This document shows, piece by piece, positions 34,425 through 44,135 of a stretch of DNA of 64,000 bases. The first letter of the stretch is position 1. The number at the start of each line of letters is the position of its first letter. A program made the position numbers and the translations under genes. The DNA comes from an uncultured bacterium (GTDB taxonomy: Bacteria; Elusimicrobiota; Elusimicrobia; Elusimicrobiales; Elusimicrobiaceae), in contig CASFFX010000004.1 of assembly GCA_949294085.1 (NCBI GenBank), forward strand, positions 1-64,000, written 5' to 3'. The notes under the pieces are model-generated. The model saw only the letters and a list, made by a program, of their open reading frames with translations. It was not told the origin of the DNA and ran no database searches.

Positions 34425-35132
34425 TTATTTCACTAATTTAACCGCCTTTAACAGCGGCGTATAGAGGTCATTTTCCGGCGGGTATTTAATTTCCTGCGGG
34501 TCCGTTCCGTCCGCAAATTCCACCGGGGCCCGCTCCGCCACGCACAGCGGGCATTGTTCGTCCGCCTCGCCCATGGTCAAGGCGCAGGCGGCCGCCAACG
34601 CATCAGCCCGGTTTACCAGCGTAACGCTGAGCGGTTTGCCAAAAATGTCCGGCCGGCCCCGCAAATCTTTCACGCCCTTGAACCCGCTGTATGCCACCGC
34701 CGCACCGATAATCCCCGCGCGCAGCGGCAAAATCATACTGTCCGTAATAATAATGCCCAACTTTTTGACACCCCACTCCGCCGCCAGCCGCCTGCGCAGT
34801 TCGTCCGCGCAGGCATAGGCGTCCCGCGGCAGCAGAATCAATTTCCCGTCCGCGTTGGACTCGTCTATCCCCGCATTGGTCATAATCATCCCATTTTTAA
34901 TCGTCAGCCAGGCAAGCGGCGTTTTCAAAGCGGCCTGGCTTTCCTGGCGGATTAAGGCTTCTTTCTGGGACGGGCTTTCATACGGCACGGTCAGCCCTTT
35001 CCACAGCCCTACCAGCTTGGAGGACACCGTCAGCACCGTTCCCTCCGCTACCGACGGGATATGCCGCACAATAAAAGCGGGTAAATCTTCGCGTTCCTTA
35101 AAAACGCACGTGTGAATAGGCGTAATGTTCAT
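34425..35132 (-). CDS. CofE-like gamma-glutamyl ligase family protein
   Basis: 235 residues of the F420-0:gamma-glutamyl ligase fold. Motifs are EGTVLTVSSKLVGLWKG, MIMTNAGIDESNADGKLILLP, LGIIITDSMILPLRAGIIG and AYSGFKGVKDLRGRPDIFG. In archaea and actinobacteria CofE adds glutamates to coenzyme F420. No other F420 genes are visible here and the organism is not an expected F420 user, so it may glutamylate another cofactor or peptide. The C-terminus has CPLCVAERAP, a possible metal site. Stop and start overlap with hemW (ATGA). Family assignment is firmer than function. Confidence 0.75.
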   Translation of the reverse strand: MNITPIHTCVFKEREDLPAFIVRHIPSVAEGTVLTVSSKLVGLWKGLTVPYESPSQKEALIRQESQAALKTPLAWLTIKNGMIMTNAGIDESNADGKLILLPRDAYACADELRRRLAAEWGVKKLGIIITDSMILPLRAGIIGAAVAYSGFKGVKDLRGRPDIFGKPLSVTLVNRADALAAACALTMGEADEQCPLCVAERAPVEFADGTDPQEIKYPPENDLYTPLLKAVKLVK

Positions 35133-36232
35133 ATTTCCTCAAACGGGGCCACAAAACTGCAAAAAACTTCGTTGGCCAAAAAAAGCCCTTCAAAAGATAA
35201 TTTTACCTTTTTGCCGTCCCGCTCCAACAGGCCGTTTTGAAGGTGCTTTTGAATTTCCGCTCCAAACAGTTCTTCCTGCAAGGGTGTCAGTTCCACCCCG
35301 TCCAACTGGCGCAGCTGCAAAAGCAGCGTTTCCCCTTCGTGGACTTTGCCCGTCAGGTGTTCGGAAAATACCGTCGGGTCCTGCCCGGCCTGCAAGCGGC
35401 GGATGTATTCGTGGACGTCCGGCGTGTTCTGCCGCCGCACGCCGCCCAGGTACGAAGCGGCCGCACTGCCCAGGCCCAGGTATTCCCCGTTGTGCCAATA
35501 ATGGGTGTTGTGCAGGGCTTCTTTGCCGGGGCGCGCAAAATTGGAAATTTCGTAATGATGATATCCGGCCCCCGTCAACCGCCGGTGCGTATGCTCCAGC
35601 ATGCGCCGCATTAACAGTTGGTCGCACACAATGCCTTGCTCAAAAAAAGGCGTCCCTTCCTCTATTTGCAACCCATAAACGGATAAATGTTCCGGCTGCA
35701 GCGCCAAAAGCTGCTCCAAACTGTCTGCAAACTGTTCCAGGCTTTGCCCCGGCAAGCCGGAAATCAAATCTACATTGATGTTTTCAAACCCGCCTTCCCG
35801 CGCCGCCGCATACGCCCGCCGAAACGTTTGCGCATCGTGCACGCGGCCCAAGCGTTTTAGCTCGTCATCGTGAAAGCTTTGCAGTCCCAGGCTCAGCCGG
35901 TTAAACCCGGCCCGGCGCAGGCACGCAATTTTGCCGGGCGTCAGGCTTTCCGGATTGGCTTCAAACGTGCTTTCCTGCAAGGCCGCAATCGGCCCAAAGC
36001 GCCGGGCAATCAGGTGGCACAGCTGCCCGATTTGCGCTTCGCTTAGCAAGCTGGGCGTTCCGCCCCCCACATACAGTGTTTGCACGCACGGAACGGGCGC
36101 CCGGGCGGCCTCTTGGGCCAGTGCGTCCAAATACGCGGGGATAAAACGCTCCCGCCCTGCAAACGATGCAAAATCACAATAATTGCATTTTTGTTTGCAA
36201 AACGGGAGATGAATATACAAACCGGTTTTCAT
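35129..36232 (-). CDS. hemW: Radical SAM haem chaperone HemW-like protein
   Basis: 367 residues. The radical-SAM cluster motif is C-x3-C-x2-C at Cys12, 16 and 19 in HLPFCKQKCNYCDF, followed by TLYVGGGTPSLL, ESTFEANPESLT, RLSLGLQSF, NVDLISGLPGQ and LSVYGLQIEEGTPF, matching HemW rather than HemN (no extra N-terminal extension). HemW binds haem and delivers it to membrane enzymes; older annotations call it oxygen-independent coproporphyrinogen oxidase. Its ATG shares a base with the prfB stop. Whether this organism makes or scavenges haem is not shown here. Confidence 0.92.
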   Translation of the reverse strand: MKTGLYIHLPFCKQKCNYCDFASFAGRERFIPAYLDALAQEAARAPVPCVQTLYVGGGTPSLLSEAQIGQLCHLIARRFGPIAALQESTFEANPESLTPGKIACLRRAGFNRLSLGLQSFHDDELKRLGRVHDAQTFRRAYAAAREGGFENINVDLISGLPGQSLEQFADSLEQLLALQPEHLSVYGLQIEEGTPFFEQGIVCDQLLMRRMLEHTHRRLTGAGYHHYEISNFARPGKEALHNTHYWHNGEYLGLGSAAASYLGGVRRQNTPDVHEYIRRLQAGQDPTVFSEHLTGKVHEGETLLLQLRQLDGVELTPLQEELFGAEIQKHLQNGLLERDGKKVKLSFEGLFLANEVFCSFVAPFEEI

Positions 36233-37353
36233 TATTTTTTATGTTCGGCTTCGTAGTTTAGAAACGCGAAAATAAACGGGTCCAAATCGCCGTCCATCAC
36301 GGCATTGATTTGGGAAGTTTCATATCCGCTTCGCAAATCTTTTACCAGCTGATATGGCATAAACACATAGGAACGGATTTGGTGTCCCCAGGCAATTTCG
36401 CCTTTTTGCCCGTAACGCTTTTCGGCTTCGCTGCGTTTTTTGTCCATTTCCATTTCATACAGGCGCGCTTTCAACATCTTCATCGCGGTCTGGCGGTTTT
36501 GCAGTTGGCTTCGTTCAATCCGGCAGGAGACGACAATCCCCGTCGGAATATGCAGCAAGCGCACGGCCGACTCCACCTTGTTTACGTTCTGCCCGCCGTG
36601 TCCGCCCGCGCGAGAAGTTTCCAGCTGGATGTCTTTTTCCGGAATTTCAATGTTAATGTCTTCATCAATATCCGGCAGCACGTCGCACGAAGCAAACGAC
36701 GTATGCCGCCGGGCGTTGGCGTCAAACGGCGACACGCGCACCAACCGGTGCACGCCGTTTTCCCCTTTCAAATACCCATAGGCGTACAGCCCTTCCACCA
36801 TGGCGCTGAGGGTTTTGATGCCGGCTTCGTCGCCGGGCTGCGCGTCCAACACGGAAAACTTAAACCCGTGCTGTTCCGCCCAGCGCGTGTACATACGGGC
36901 CAGCATTTGCGCCCAATCGCACGATTCCGTGCCGCCCGCGCCGGCGTGAATAGTTAAAATGGCGTTTAATTTGTCGTTGGGTTCGGACAGGCGGATTTCG
37001 CCTTCTTTTTGGGCCACCTGTTTTTCGGTTTCCTGCAGGGAAGCGGCCAAATTGTTCAATTCGTTTTGGTCCTGCATTTCTTTGCACAAATCAAACAGGG
37101 CGCGGTCGTCCTCCATTTTTTTGTGCAGGGAGCGAAACGTGTCTATGGAGTTTTTCAAAAAGTCAATTTGCCGGCTGACGTCTTTGGCTTTTTTGGTGTC
37201 GTTCCAAAAAGACGGCTCCGCCGCTTGCGCCTGCAAAGCGGCCAGCTTTTGCTGTTTGCCGGCGATGTCATCAATGGATTCTATTTTGGCCACCCGGGCG
37301 GCCAATTCGTCTATTTTTTGTTCTACGTCCTTAAATTCAATATTATTATTCAT
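36232..37353 (-). CDS. prfB: Peptide chain release factor 2, without programmed frameshift
   Basis: 373 residues from [20 protein letters not shown]. The stop-codon recognition tripeptide SPF lies in [17 protein letters not shown] (near 207), which assigns UGA/UAA specificity. The peptidyl-hydrolysis motif is [17 protein letters not shown] (near 250); HGGQ replaces the more common AGGQ. A longer open frame continues 60 codons upstream inside lnt, but lacks family similarity. The N-terminal helix is complete in one frame, so the internal UGA frameshift used to autoregulate many prfB genes is absent. It overlaps lnt by eight bases. Confidence 0.95.
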   Translation of the reverse strand: MNNNIEFKDVEQKIDELAARVAKIESIDDIAGKQQKLAALQAQAAEPSFWNDTKKAKDVSRQIDFLKNSIDTFRSLHKKMEDDRALFDLCKEMQDQNELNNLAASLQETEKQVAQKEGEIRLSEPNDKLNAILTIHAGAGGTESCDWAQMLARMYTRWAEQHGFKFSVLDAQPGDEAGIKTLSAMVEGLYAYGYLKGENGVHRLVRVSPFDANARRHTSFASCDVLPDIDEDINIEIPEKDIQLETSRAGGHGGQNVNKVESAVRLLHIPTGIVVSCRIERSQLQNRQTAMKMLKARLYEMEMDKKRSEAEKRYGQKGEIAWGHQIRSYVFMPYQLVKDLRSGYETSQINAVMDGDLDPFIFAFLNYEAEHKK

Positions 37354-38974
37354 AACTAAAAACCATGGTGGAAATAAGTAAAGTAAAATACAACACAGCA
37401 CACACCCAGGCGAACCAATCGCCCCATTGCGTGTAAAAAGTGGTGCCGGACTGCACCGCCAGCGGCACCGGGCCCCGCAAAATGCCCTGTGTGAAAAGCG
37501 CCGCTTGCTGTTCCAGCCGGCCAAACGGATCAATAAAGGCGGAAATGCCCGTATTGGCGGCCCGCAGCACAGGGCGCCCCGTTTCCACCGCGCGCAGCGT
37601 GTTGACGGCTAAATGCTGGTACGGGGCCGCCGTGTCAAAAAACCAGGCGTCGTTGGTCAGGTTGACGAATAACTGCGCCCCTTGGCGGTTTTGCGCCCGC
37701 CATAATTGCGGGAAAATGGACTCGTAACAAATGGTCGTGCCGATTTTTACCCCGTTTAATTCAAGCGGTTTCTGCCCGCGCGGGCCCGGCCGGAAAGTGC
37801 CCAGTTCCCCCAAGACGGACACGTCTTGAAACAACGAACGCACCGTTTTTTCCAGCGGGATGTATTCCCCAAACGGCACCAATTTTACTTTGCGATACGC
37901 CTGCAATTCATCGCGGTTGGGCGTCATCAAATAGGCTCCCACATATTGCTGATCCGCCTGGTACACATTGGAGCCAATCAGCTGATAGGCTCCGGTGCGG
38001 GTGCCCAAATCTTCAAATAAATTCAAATACCGCTCTTCCGTCAACGAACCGGGAACGGCGCTCTCGGGCCACACGATCAGCTGGGTGTTCGTCCCCTCCA
38101 GCGAGGAACCCATCTGCTCCAGCGTGTTCAAAATTTCGCTTTCGTATTCGGCGCTCCATTTTTTGTATTGGTCAATGTTGGGCTGTATCAGCGCGGCATT
38201 TAAGCTAAGAAGCACTTTGGGCGTTTGGGCCGGAGCCGCCGGCAGCGTGTAGTGCCCAAAAATGTACAACCCCAAAAACACCGACGCCGCCCAGCACATG
38301 TGTTTGACGCCGTCCTTTACGCCGGAAGTGGCAAACGCCCAGCCCAGCGCGGCCCCCGTAAAAGCCACCGCAAAGCTGACGCCATACACCCCCGTATAAG
38401 CGGCAATTTGCAGTATTTCGGGTGCGTTCCATTGGGTGTAGCCCAGCATGACCCACGGAAATCCCAGCCCGTAAAAAGCCAGCGTCTGGTGCAGCCACTC
38501 CCACGTAACCCAGCCGCACGCCGCCAACAGCGGGAAAAATCCGCCCGTTTTGCGCAAGAAATAACAGCTTCCGCCAAACAAGGCAAACTGCAGCCCCAGC
38601 AAGCCGGCAAGTCCCAGCCACGCCGCCAAACTAAGCCCCTGCGAAAGCCCCCCGCCATGCAGGCACGTATAGTAAATCCAATAAAATACGCCCGCCAGGA
38701 ACAAAAACCCCGTCAGCCACCCATAAAAAAAAGAGGACCAAAACCCCTTTGTTTTGGTCACTCCCCACACAAACGGCGCCAACGCAAACCAAGCCAACGC
38801 ATGGTGCGAAGCACGCGGATAACTTTCATACGCCAGCCAGGCGCTGGCCGCCGCGCAAAGAAGCAAAAAACACCACCGCCCCAGATTCCCCGCTAGGAAT
38901 TGAACCCAACGGACCCAGGCGTTTTTTTCTTTTTCGGCGTCTTGCTCGGTAAAGCTTTTTCTAAAAGGGCGCAT
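37346..38974 (-). CDS. lnt: Apolipoprotein N-acyltransferase
   Basis: 542 residues: about six to eight N-terminal membrane helices ([37 protein letters not shown] and others), then a periplasmic nitrilase domain with the Glu-Lys-Cys triad in [11 protein letters not shown] (near 304), [10 protein letters not shown] (near 363) and [10 protein letters not shown] (near 416), and a final helix. It adds the third acyl chain to lipoproteins, which fits a Gram-negative envelope and the lipoprotein at 32,762. The gap to the upstream gene is 6 bases. Confidence 0.95.
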   Translation of the reverse strand: MRPFRKSFTEQDAEKEKNAWVRWVQFLAGNLGRWCFLLLCAAASAWLAYESYPRASHHALAWFALAPFVWGVTKTKGFWSSFFYGWLTGFLFLAGVFYWIYYTCLHGGGLSQGLSLAAWLGLAGLLGLQFALFGGSCYFLRKTGGFFPLLAACGWVTWEWLHQTLAFYGLGFPWVMLGYTQWNAPEILQIAAYTGVYGVSFAVAFTGAALGWAFATSGVKDGVKHMCWAASVFLGLYIFGHYTLPAAPAQTPKVLLSLNAALIQPNIDQYKKWSAEYESEILNTLEQMGSSLEGTNTQLIVWPESAVPGSLTEERYLNLFEDLGTRTGAYQLIGSNVYQADQQYVGAYLMTPNRDELQAYRKVKLVPFGEYIPLEKTVRSLFQDVSVLGELGTFRPGPRGQKPLELNGVKIGTTICYESIFPQLWRAQNRQGAQLFVNLTNDAWFFDTAAPYQHLAVNTLRAVETGRPVLRAANTGISAFIDPFGRLEQQAALFTQGILRGPVPLAVQSGTTFYTQWGDWFAWVCAVLYFTLLISTMVFSYE

Positions 38975-38980
38975 ACGCGG

Positions 38981-39412
38981 TTAATACGCAATCCGGCACA
39001 CGTTGTTGGTGCACACGGCATGGGCCGTCGGCCCGCATTCCCGCTCCGTAGAGGGGGCTCCCTCCGGGCAGGCTTTGGCCAGCACATTGGATTGGACTTT
39101 GTTGAAATCCAGCGTGTAGGCCGCATTAATGGCAGTGACGCCTTCCGGCCCCACCAAACAGCCGCAGGGGTCTTTATCCACAATAATACACTCCGAATCC
39201 ACCGTACAGCTCACCATGCGCCGTTGGGCTTCCCGGGCGGCCTCTTGGGCGGCCTCTTTTTTCTGTTGGGCTTCCTGCGCGGCCAGCTGGGCGGAATCCA
39301 GCACCGGGATAGACACTTCAATCGGTTTATCCTGCCGTAAAAAAACCGGAATCAACACTACCACAATCACCGCACAGACCAGCAGCACCATGTCGCGGAT
39401 TTTCGTTTTCAT
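38981..39412 (-). CDS. Cys-rich membrane-anchored protein of unknown function
   Basis: 143 residues. An N-terminal anchor [24 protein letters not shown] is followed by an Ala/Gln/Glu helix ([20 protein letters not shown]) and a domain with eight cysteines ([46 protein letters not shown]) spaced as for disulfides. The C-T-x-D-S-E-C ... C-G-C ... C-x-x-x-x-C-R layout recurs in small exported proteins of several phyla with no known function. The ATG overlaps the secA stop (ATGA), so a Sec-related role is conceivable but unproven. The domain would face the periplasm. Confidence 0.78.
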   Translation of the reverse strand: MKTKIRDMVLLVCAVIVVVLIPVFLRQDKPIEVSIPVLDSAQLAAQEAQQKKEAAQEAAREAQRRMVSCTVDSECIIVDKDPCGCLVGPEGVTAINAAYTLDFNKVQSNVLAKACPEGAPSTERECGPTAHAVCTNNVCRIAY

Positions 39413-42000
39413 AAATTGGCTCCACAGCATTTTTTGTATTTTTTGCCGCTCCCGCAGGGGCACGGGTCGTTGCGGCCGATGTGCTTGGAGACCGGGGCCT
39501 TTTGATCGGGATTTTTGGCGGCGGCCGCCTGGGCGCGTTCGGCCGCGGTGCGGCGGGGCGGCAGCTGCAGGCGGAAGATGTAACTGACCATCAAATCACG
39601 CACGCGGTTGAGCATGGAAGAATAAAGCTTGTACGATTCTTTTTGATACTCAATCAGCGGGTCCTTCTGCGCGTAGCCGCGCAGGCTGACGCTGTTTTGC
39701 AGTTGGTCCAATTCGTACAAGTTCTGCTTCCAGGCATTGTCTATAATTTGCAGCAACAGCATGCGTTCAATTTCCGAAAAGTTAATGCCTTGCTCGGTGA
39801 AATACAACACGCGGGCCTGGTACAAATCTTTTACCTGGGCCATAATTTCGTCCACCAGCTGGTCGTGCGATTTGCGGCCGACATTTTCCGCCGTGAAGTG
39901 AAAATCCCCCGGGAAGAAGTTGCGCAGGCTTACATTGAGCGCTTCAAAATCGCTGCGCTGCAAGTGGGCGGGATGATAGTACTGTTCCACCAGTTCGTCC
40001 ACGATTTCTTCCATCATCTGCATGGATTTTTCGGCCATATTTTCGCCGTCCAAAATGGCGTTGCGCAGGCCGTAAATAGCGGTGCGCTGTTGGTTCATCA
40101 CTTTATCGTAGTCCAGCAGTTGTTTGCGGATATCAAAGTTGCGCCCTTCCACCATGCGCTGGGCACTTTCAATTTGGCGCGTCATCAGGCGCGATTCAAT
40201 CGCTTCCCCTTCCTTCATGCCCATCGTGCTTAAAATAGAAGCGATTTTGGTGGTGTTGGCAAACAAGCGCATTAATTCGTCGTCCAGCGAAATATAGAAG
40301 CGGGAGCTGCCCGGGTCCCCCTGGCGCGCACAGCGGCCGCGCAGCTGGTTATCAATACGGCGCGATTCGTGCCGCTCGCTGCCGATGACGTGCAGCCCGC
40401 CCAACGCGACAACCTGCTTTTGCTCTTCGGGGTCGGCCGGATTGCCGCCCAGCACAATGTCCGTACCGCGGCCTGCCATGTTGGTGGCGATGGTTACCGC
40501 CCCTTTGCGGCCGGCCTGGCTGATGATTTGCGCTTCCATTTCGTGATATTTGGCGTTGAGCACTTTGTGCGGAATCCCTTTGGCCCGCAGCATGTGGCTG
40601 AGTTTTTCGGATTTTTCAATAGAACGCGTACCCACTAGCACCGGGGCGCCCTGTTTCCACAGGCGTTCCACTTCGTCCACGATGGCGGCGAATTTTTCGC
40701 GTTCCGTCAAATACACCAAATCCGGGAAATCTTTGCGTTTGGAAGGACGGTTGGGGCGGATTTCCACCACGTCCAATTTGTAAATCTGCCAAAATTCATT
40801 GGCTTCGGTCATGGCGGTACCCGTCATACCGGAAAGTTTTTTATACAGCTTAAAGAAGTTCTGGAACGTAATGGTGGCCAGCGTTTGGTTTTCTTCTTTA
40901 ATTTGCAGGCCTTCTTTGGCTTCCACCGCTTGGTGCAGCCCGTCGCTCCAGCGGCGGCCCGGCATCAGGCGGCCGGTAAATTCGTCCACAATAATCACTT
41001 CGCCGTCTTTGACCACATAGTCCACATCGCGCTCGTACAAATGATGCGCGCGCAGGGCTTGGTTAATGTGGTGCACCCACTCGGATTCCACATCGTTGTA
41101 GAGGTTGGGAACGTTCAAAAATTTTTCGGCTTTGGCAATCCCCGTGTCCGTCAAGGTAGCGGTGTGGGCTTTTTCGTCAATAATGGCGTCCACGCCTTCG
41201 TCCAAATTCACGCCTTCGTATTTGGCTTTTACCTCGTCTTTTTCGGTAATCATGCGCACTTTCAGCGAAGGAATTAAGCGGTTGACGATATAATACTTGT
41301 CGGTGCTTTGTTCGGACGGACCGGAAATAATCAGCGGGGTGCGGGCTTCATCAATCAAAATGGAGTCCACTTCGTCCACGATGCAGTAGTTGAGAGGACG
41401 CAGTACGCGGTCCTCCCGGTTAATGACCATATTGTCGCGCAAGTAGTCAAAGCCCAGTTCGTTGTTAGTTACATAGGTAATGTCTTTGGCGTACATTTCG
41501 CGGCGTTCGGCATTGTCCATATCGTGGCTGATGTATCCCACGCTTAAGCCCAAAAATTCGTGAATCGGGCCCATCCATTGGCGGTCGCGGCGGGCCAAAT
41601 AATCGTTGACCGTTACCACGTGCACGCCTTTGCCCGTCAGCGCATTGAGGTAAGAAGGCAGCACGGCCACCAGTGTTTTCCCTTCCCCGGTGCCCATTTC
41701 GGCAATTTTGCCTTGATGCAGCACAATGCCGCCCAGCAGCTGCACGTCATACGGGCGAAGCCCAATCACGCGCTGGGCCGCCAAGCGCACCACCGCAAAA
41801 GCTTCCGGCAGCAGCTGGTCCAGCGTTTCGCCTTTGGCCAAGCGGTCTTTGAACTCCTGCGTTTTGGCTTTTAATTGGTCGTCGGTCAGTTTTTCAAACT
41901 CGGCGGTAAAGCGGTTGGCGTCGTCCACATAATGTTGAATTTTTTTGAGGTCTCTTTCACTTTTGGTTCCAAAAATTTTGTCAATCAGCGTTTTGATCAT
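39409..42000 (-). CDS. secA: Preprotein translocase ATPase SecA
   Basis: 863 residues. It has Walker [13 protein letters not shown] (near 103), [22 protein letters not shown], Walker [18 protein letters not shown] (near 205), the long helical scaffold, [14 protein letters not shown] and [17 protein letters not shown]. It ends in the zinc-binding [18 protein letters not shown] that contacts SecB and lipids. It drives export through SecYEG; many products in this window have signal peptides. AAAGGAAC lies 11 bases before the ATG. Confidence 0.97.
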   Translation of the reverse strand: MIKTLIDKIFGTKSERDLKKIQHYVDDANRFTAEFEKLTDDQLKAKTQEFKDRLAKGETLDQLLPEAFAVVRLAAQRVIGLRPYDVQLLGGIVLHQGKIAEMGTGEGKTLVAVLPSYLNALTGKGVHVVTVNDYLARRDRQWMGPIHEFLGLSVGYISHDMDNAERREMYAKDITYVTNNELGFDYLRDNMVINREDRVLRPLNYCIVDEVDSILIDEARTPLIISGPSEQSTDKYYIVNRLIPSLKVRMITEKDEVKAKYEGVNLDEGVDAIIDEKAHTATLTDTGIAKAEKFLNVPNLYNDVESEWVHHINQALRAHHLYERDVDYVVKDGEVIIVDEFTGRLMPGRRWSDGLHQAVEAKEGLQIKEENQTLATITFQNFFKLYKKLSGMTGTAMTEANEFWQIYKLDVVEIRPNRPSKRKDFPDLVYLTEREKFAAIVDEVERLWKQGAPVLVGTRSIEKSEKLSHMLRAKGIPHKVLNAKYHEMEAQIISQAGRKGAVTIATNMAGRGTDIVLGGNPADPEEQKQVVALGGLHVIGSERHESRRIDNQLRGRCARQGDPGSSRFYISLDDELMRLFANTTKIASILSTMGMKEGEAIESRLMTRQIESAQRMVEGRNFDIRKQLLDYDKVMNQQRTAIYGLRNAILDGENMAEKSMQMMEEIVDELVEQYYHPAHLQRSDFEALNVSLRNFFPGDFHFTAENVGRKSHDQLVDEIMAQVKDLYQARVLYFTEQGINFSEIERMLLLQIIDNAWKQNLYELDQLQNSVSLRGYAQKDPLIEYQKESYKLYSSMLNRVRDLMVSYIFRLQLPPRRTAAERAQAAAAKNPDQKAPVSKHIGRNDPCPCGSGKKYKKCCGANL

Positions 42001-42033
42001 AATAACATGTTCCTTTTGAATAAAATTTATCCG

Positions 42034-42060
42034 GCAAAAAAGCTCCGCCCCGCGGAGCGG
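42034..42060 (-). terminator. Intrinsic terminator after the 42,067-42,774 gene
   Basis: GCTCCGC / GCGGAGC, seven paired bases with a 3-base loop, followed on the minus strand by TTTTTT. It lies 9 bases past the stop codon and before secA. Confidence 0.85.
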
Positions 42061-42066
42061 AACACA

Positions 42067-42774
42067 TTATTTGGCGACGGGCTTTTTATTTTTGGTTTTA
42101 ATTTGAAGGTTTTCCGTTTGGCGGGTTTGGTCGGCCATTTTTTCGGCTTGGCGAGCGACCAGGGCTTCGTCGGCCTGGGCCATATATTGCTCCACCGACG
42201 CGACAATCTGCGCACCAGCGTCTTTCTGCAAAGCTTTGTGCTGGGCTTTCAGCTCGTCCAATTGGGTTTGCAAAATCTGCTCACGGGAAGAGCGGTCCGC
42301 AGCCGAAAGGGTTTTGTCTTTGCGGATTTGCTTTAACAGGGCTTTGGCGTCGTCTATCTGCACCTCGCGCAGCTGCACCGTTACCGCCCAAATTTGACGG
42401 AAAATCGGCAGCAGTTCCTGCCGAAAGCGCTGGACGGCCGCCGGAGCGATATCCTGCCCGGACATGTGGGCAAACAACACGGCCTGTTCGTATTCGTTCG
42501 TAACGGCTTGCAGCCGAATCGAATTGTCAAAATTACGCGCTATGGCAATCAATTCGTACTGGTTTTCGGCCGTTTCCGGTTCGTGGTAAGAAGCCAAAAA
42601 GCTTTCTAAAATGGCGTTATAATCTTCGTTTTGCTGGGCATTTTCTAAAATGGCCGGGTTATACTGCGAAAAAAGTTCCAACACTTTTTCGCGCGTATAA
42701 TATCCGCCGTCCGCCTGAGCATACAAGGCAGACGCCAGCGTTAAAGTAGCCAGCATAAAAAGGCTTTTTTTCAT
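42067..42774 (-). CDS. Secreted helical protein of unknown function
   Basis: 235 residues. A signal peptide MKKSLFMLATLTLASALYA is followed by QADGG, so the mature chain probably begins near residue 20. The rest is almost entirely helical and rich in Gln, Ala and Glu; 155-220 (KTLSAADRSSREQILQTQLD onwards) should form a coiled coil. No cysteines and no recognisable domain. It may be a periplasmic chaperone-like or structural protein. Single gene with promoter and terminator. Confidence 0.8.
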   Translation of the reverse strand: MKKSLFMLATLTLASALYAQADGGYYTREKVLELFSQYNPAILENAQQNEDYNAILESFLASYHEPETAENQYELIAIARNFDNSIRLQAVTNEYEQAVLFAHMSGQDIAPAAVQRFRQELLPIFRQIWAVTVQLREVQIDDAKALLKQIRKDKTLSAADRSSREQILQTQLDELKAQHKALQKDAGAQIVASVEQYMAQADEALVARQAEKMADQTRQTENLQIKTKNKKPVAK

Positions 42775-42791
42775 TTTTGCTCCTTTTATTT

Positions 42792-42820
42792 ATTGTGCTA
42801 TTTATGCGGGCGATAGTCAA
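42792..42820 (-). promoter_or_regulatory. Promoter of the secreted helical protein gene
   Basis: On the minus strand TTGACT (42815-42820), 17 bases, CACAAT (42792-42797). AAAGGAGC follows, seven bases before the ATG at 42774. Confidence 0.55.
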
Positions 42821-42847
42821 GCCCCGCCCCGATAGAAAAACATGGCA

Positions 42848-42880
42848 TAAAAAAGCCCGGGGCAATCATGCTCCGGGCCA
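42848..42880 (-). terminator. Intrinsic terminator after the CcmH-like gene
   Basis: Minus-strand GCCCGGAGC / GCCCCGGGC, nine positions with one mismatch and a 6-base loop, followed by TTTTTT. Confidence 0.8.
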
Positions 42881-42895
42881 ATAAAAAGGAACTGA

Positions 42896-43366
42896 TTAGC
42901 GGGCCGCCGTACGGAAGAAATTTCCTTTTACGTTGCGGGCCAGCTGCACACGGCCCAGCGTTTTATCCGCCTGGACGGCAATGTGCTTTTCGTTCGGTTT
43001 AATCAAGCCTTCAGCCGAACCAAAGATATCCCCTTGTTTTACCACGCCCAATTGGCCGTGATTGTTAATTTGCACTTCCAGCTTCAGGGCTCCGTCCACG
43101 CTGGCAGTCAGCAAATCTTCTTCCCCCATGGCAAATTCCAACGGAAATTTGGGGTTGACCACCCGTTTGATGGCCACCGGCACGTCCGCTTCGTTTTTCA
43201 CGATGATGGCGCAGGAATTATTGTCGGCCTCCGCCATACGGACCAACCGCTCCGGCACGGTTACCGTACCCGAGATGTTGAAACGTCCTTCGCTAACGGT
43301 GCGGGCCAGGCAAAAGATGCAGGCAATCACGCTGGCGGCCGCTGCCGCGGTTAAAATCTTTTTCAT
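42896..43366 (-). CDS. Exported protein resembling the C-terminal domain of cytochrome c biogenesis factor CcmH/CcmI
   Basis: 156 residues with a signal or anchor (MKKILTAAAAASVIACIFCL). The body ISGTVTVPERLVRMA ... VPVAIKRVVNPKFPLEFAMG ... LKLEVQINNHG ... VVKQGDIFGSAEG follows the beta-rich pattern of the periplasmic domain at the end of CcmI/CycH proteins (S-G-T-V ... P-x-A-I-x-R ... P-x-x-F-x-L ... V-x-x-R-I-S-x-x-G ... G-D-x-x-G). The TPR domain that normally precedes it is absent, and no other ccm gene is near. The resemblance is by eye. The start has no ribosome-binding site; TACAAT lies seven bases upstream. Confidence 0.65.
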   Translation of the reverse strand: MKKILTAAAAASVIACIFCLARTVSEGRFNISGTVTVPERLVRMAEADNNSCAIIVKNEADVPVAIKRVVNPKFPLEFAMGEEDLLTASVDGALKLEVQINNHGQLGVVKQGDIFGSAEGLIKPNEKHIAVQADKTLGRVQLARNVKGNFFRTAAR

Positions 43367-43382
43367 ATATCTTATTGTACCC

Positions 43383-43448
43383 TTTTTGGCCCTATGTTAG
43401 CAAGAGGGCCTCTTTTTATTAGTATATTCCTTCCCTTTTGTTTTTCAA
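43383..43448 (-). promoter_or_regulatory. Promoter and leader hairpin of the CcmH-like gene
   Basis: On the minus strand TTGAAA (43443-43448), 16 bases, TATACT (43421-43426) form a good promoter. The leader then has GGCCCT / AGGGCC, a six-base hairpin with an 11-base loop. The right arm is within TTTTTGGCCCTAT on the plus strand (43383-43395), a 13-base string also found exactly at 49263-49275. A second TACAAT (43374-43379) sits seven bases from the start codon. Confidence 0.55.
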
Positions 43449-43460
43449 GTCCCGAAGGCC

Positions 43461-43493
43461 AAAAAAGGGAACCCGCTGCGGGGTTCCCTTTTT
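43461..43493 (-). terminator. Intrinsic terminator after the SH3 protein gene
   Basis: AAGGGAACCC / GGGTTCCCTT with a GCTGCG loop, flanked by A and T runs on both sides; works for minus-strand transcription ending 18 bases past the stop. Confidence 0.88.
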
Positions 43494-43511
43494 AGCGGTC
43501 CTTCAAAAGGC

Positions 43512-43979
43512 TTATTGTTTGAAAAATCCCCACAGGTTCACGTTGTACACCCAGCCTTCGCATTTGCCTTCTTTCGGGTTGGCGGGGTCATCCACCACGT
43601 GAATCCAGCTGCCTTGTTTGGAAATATATTTGAACGGGTAGCCTTTTTCCACCGTGCAGACGATTTCCGCATTGGAGGACGGGCTCTTGCGTACGTTCAA
43701 ATCCACTTTGGCGGACATACCGCCATTGGGGCTAAGCAAGCTGGCCGAAATCCAGCCGCTGTACCCTTCAAAATCTTTCACGAGCACCCAGCTTTTGTCT
43801 TCATTGGTTTTTACCATGATGACCGGGGTGTATTTCCAGGCATACCATTTCACGGCGCATTTCGTGCCGGCACAAGTGCGGATATTGGCCTTCGTGGTGT
43901 TTACGCTGGCATATTTCTGGGCAAAAACGGGCGCACCGACGAGCAGCATCAGCGAGCATAAAGCGATGATTTTCTTCAT
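43512..43979 (-). CDS. Exported protein with two bacterial SH3 domains
   Basis: 155 residues from MKKIIALCSLMLLVGAPVFA (signal peptide, cleavage near 20). Two SH3b units follow: YASVNTTKANIRTCAGTKCA ... SWVLVKDFEGYSGWISASLL, and AKVDLNVRKSPSSNAEIVCT ... SWIHVVDDP ... CEGWVYNVNL. Such modules bind cell-wall or surface ligands in the periplasm. The two cysteine pairs could form disulfides. Reading is open 25 codons further upstream, but only the chosen ATG follows GAAGGT and begins a proper signal peptide. No enzyme domain is attached. Confidence 0.85.
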   Translation of the reverse strand: MKKIIALCSLMLLVGAPVFAQKYASVNTTKANIRTCAGTKCAVKWYAWKYTPVIMVKTNEDKSWVLVKDFEGYSGWISASLLSPNGGMSAKVDLNVRKSPSSNAEIVCTVEKGYPFKYISKQGSWIHVVDDPANPKEGKCEGWVYNVNLWGFFKQ

Positions 43980-44024
43980 ATACCTTCGTCTCCTCTGTAA
44001 CAGTCCTAAAATCTCTACCCAAAA

Positions 44025-44054
44025 AGTATAGCAATACTGCCCCAAGCTTTGCAA
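44025..44054 (-). promoter_or_regulatory. Promoter of the SH3 protein gene
   Basis: Minus strand TTGCAA (44049-44054), 18 bases, TATACT (44025-44030), about 45 bases before the start codon. Confidence 0.6.
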
Positions 44055-44098
44055 GTTTTTTTAGTGCACCGGCTGCCGCGCGGATCCGCCAAAAAAGC

Positions 44099-44104
44099 TA
44101 TAAT
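44099..44104 (+). promoter_or_regulatory. -10 box of the NifU-like gene
   Basis: Perfect TATAAT 31 bases before the ATG at 44136, with GGAGAG as ribosome-binding site between. No clear -35 at the normal distance; the region there is GC-rich. Confidence 0.5.
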
Positions 44105-44135
44105 AAAGATATATTATCCCTTTTGGAGAGTTTGT

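Noticed and set aside
37354-37533. 60-codon N-terminal extension of prfB
   Set aside because: Cys/Arg-rich, unlike RF2, and fully inside lnt; the normal RF2 N-terminus begins at 37353.
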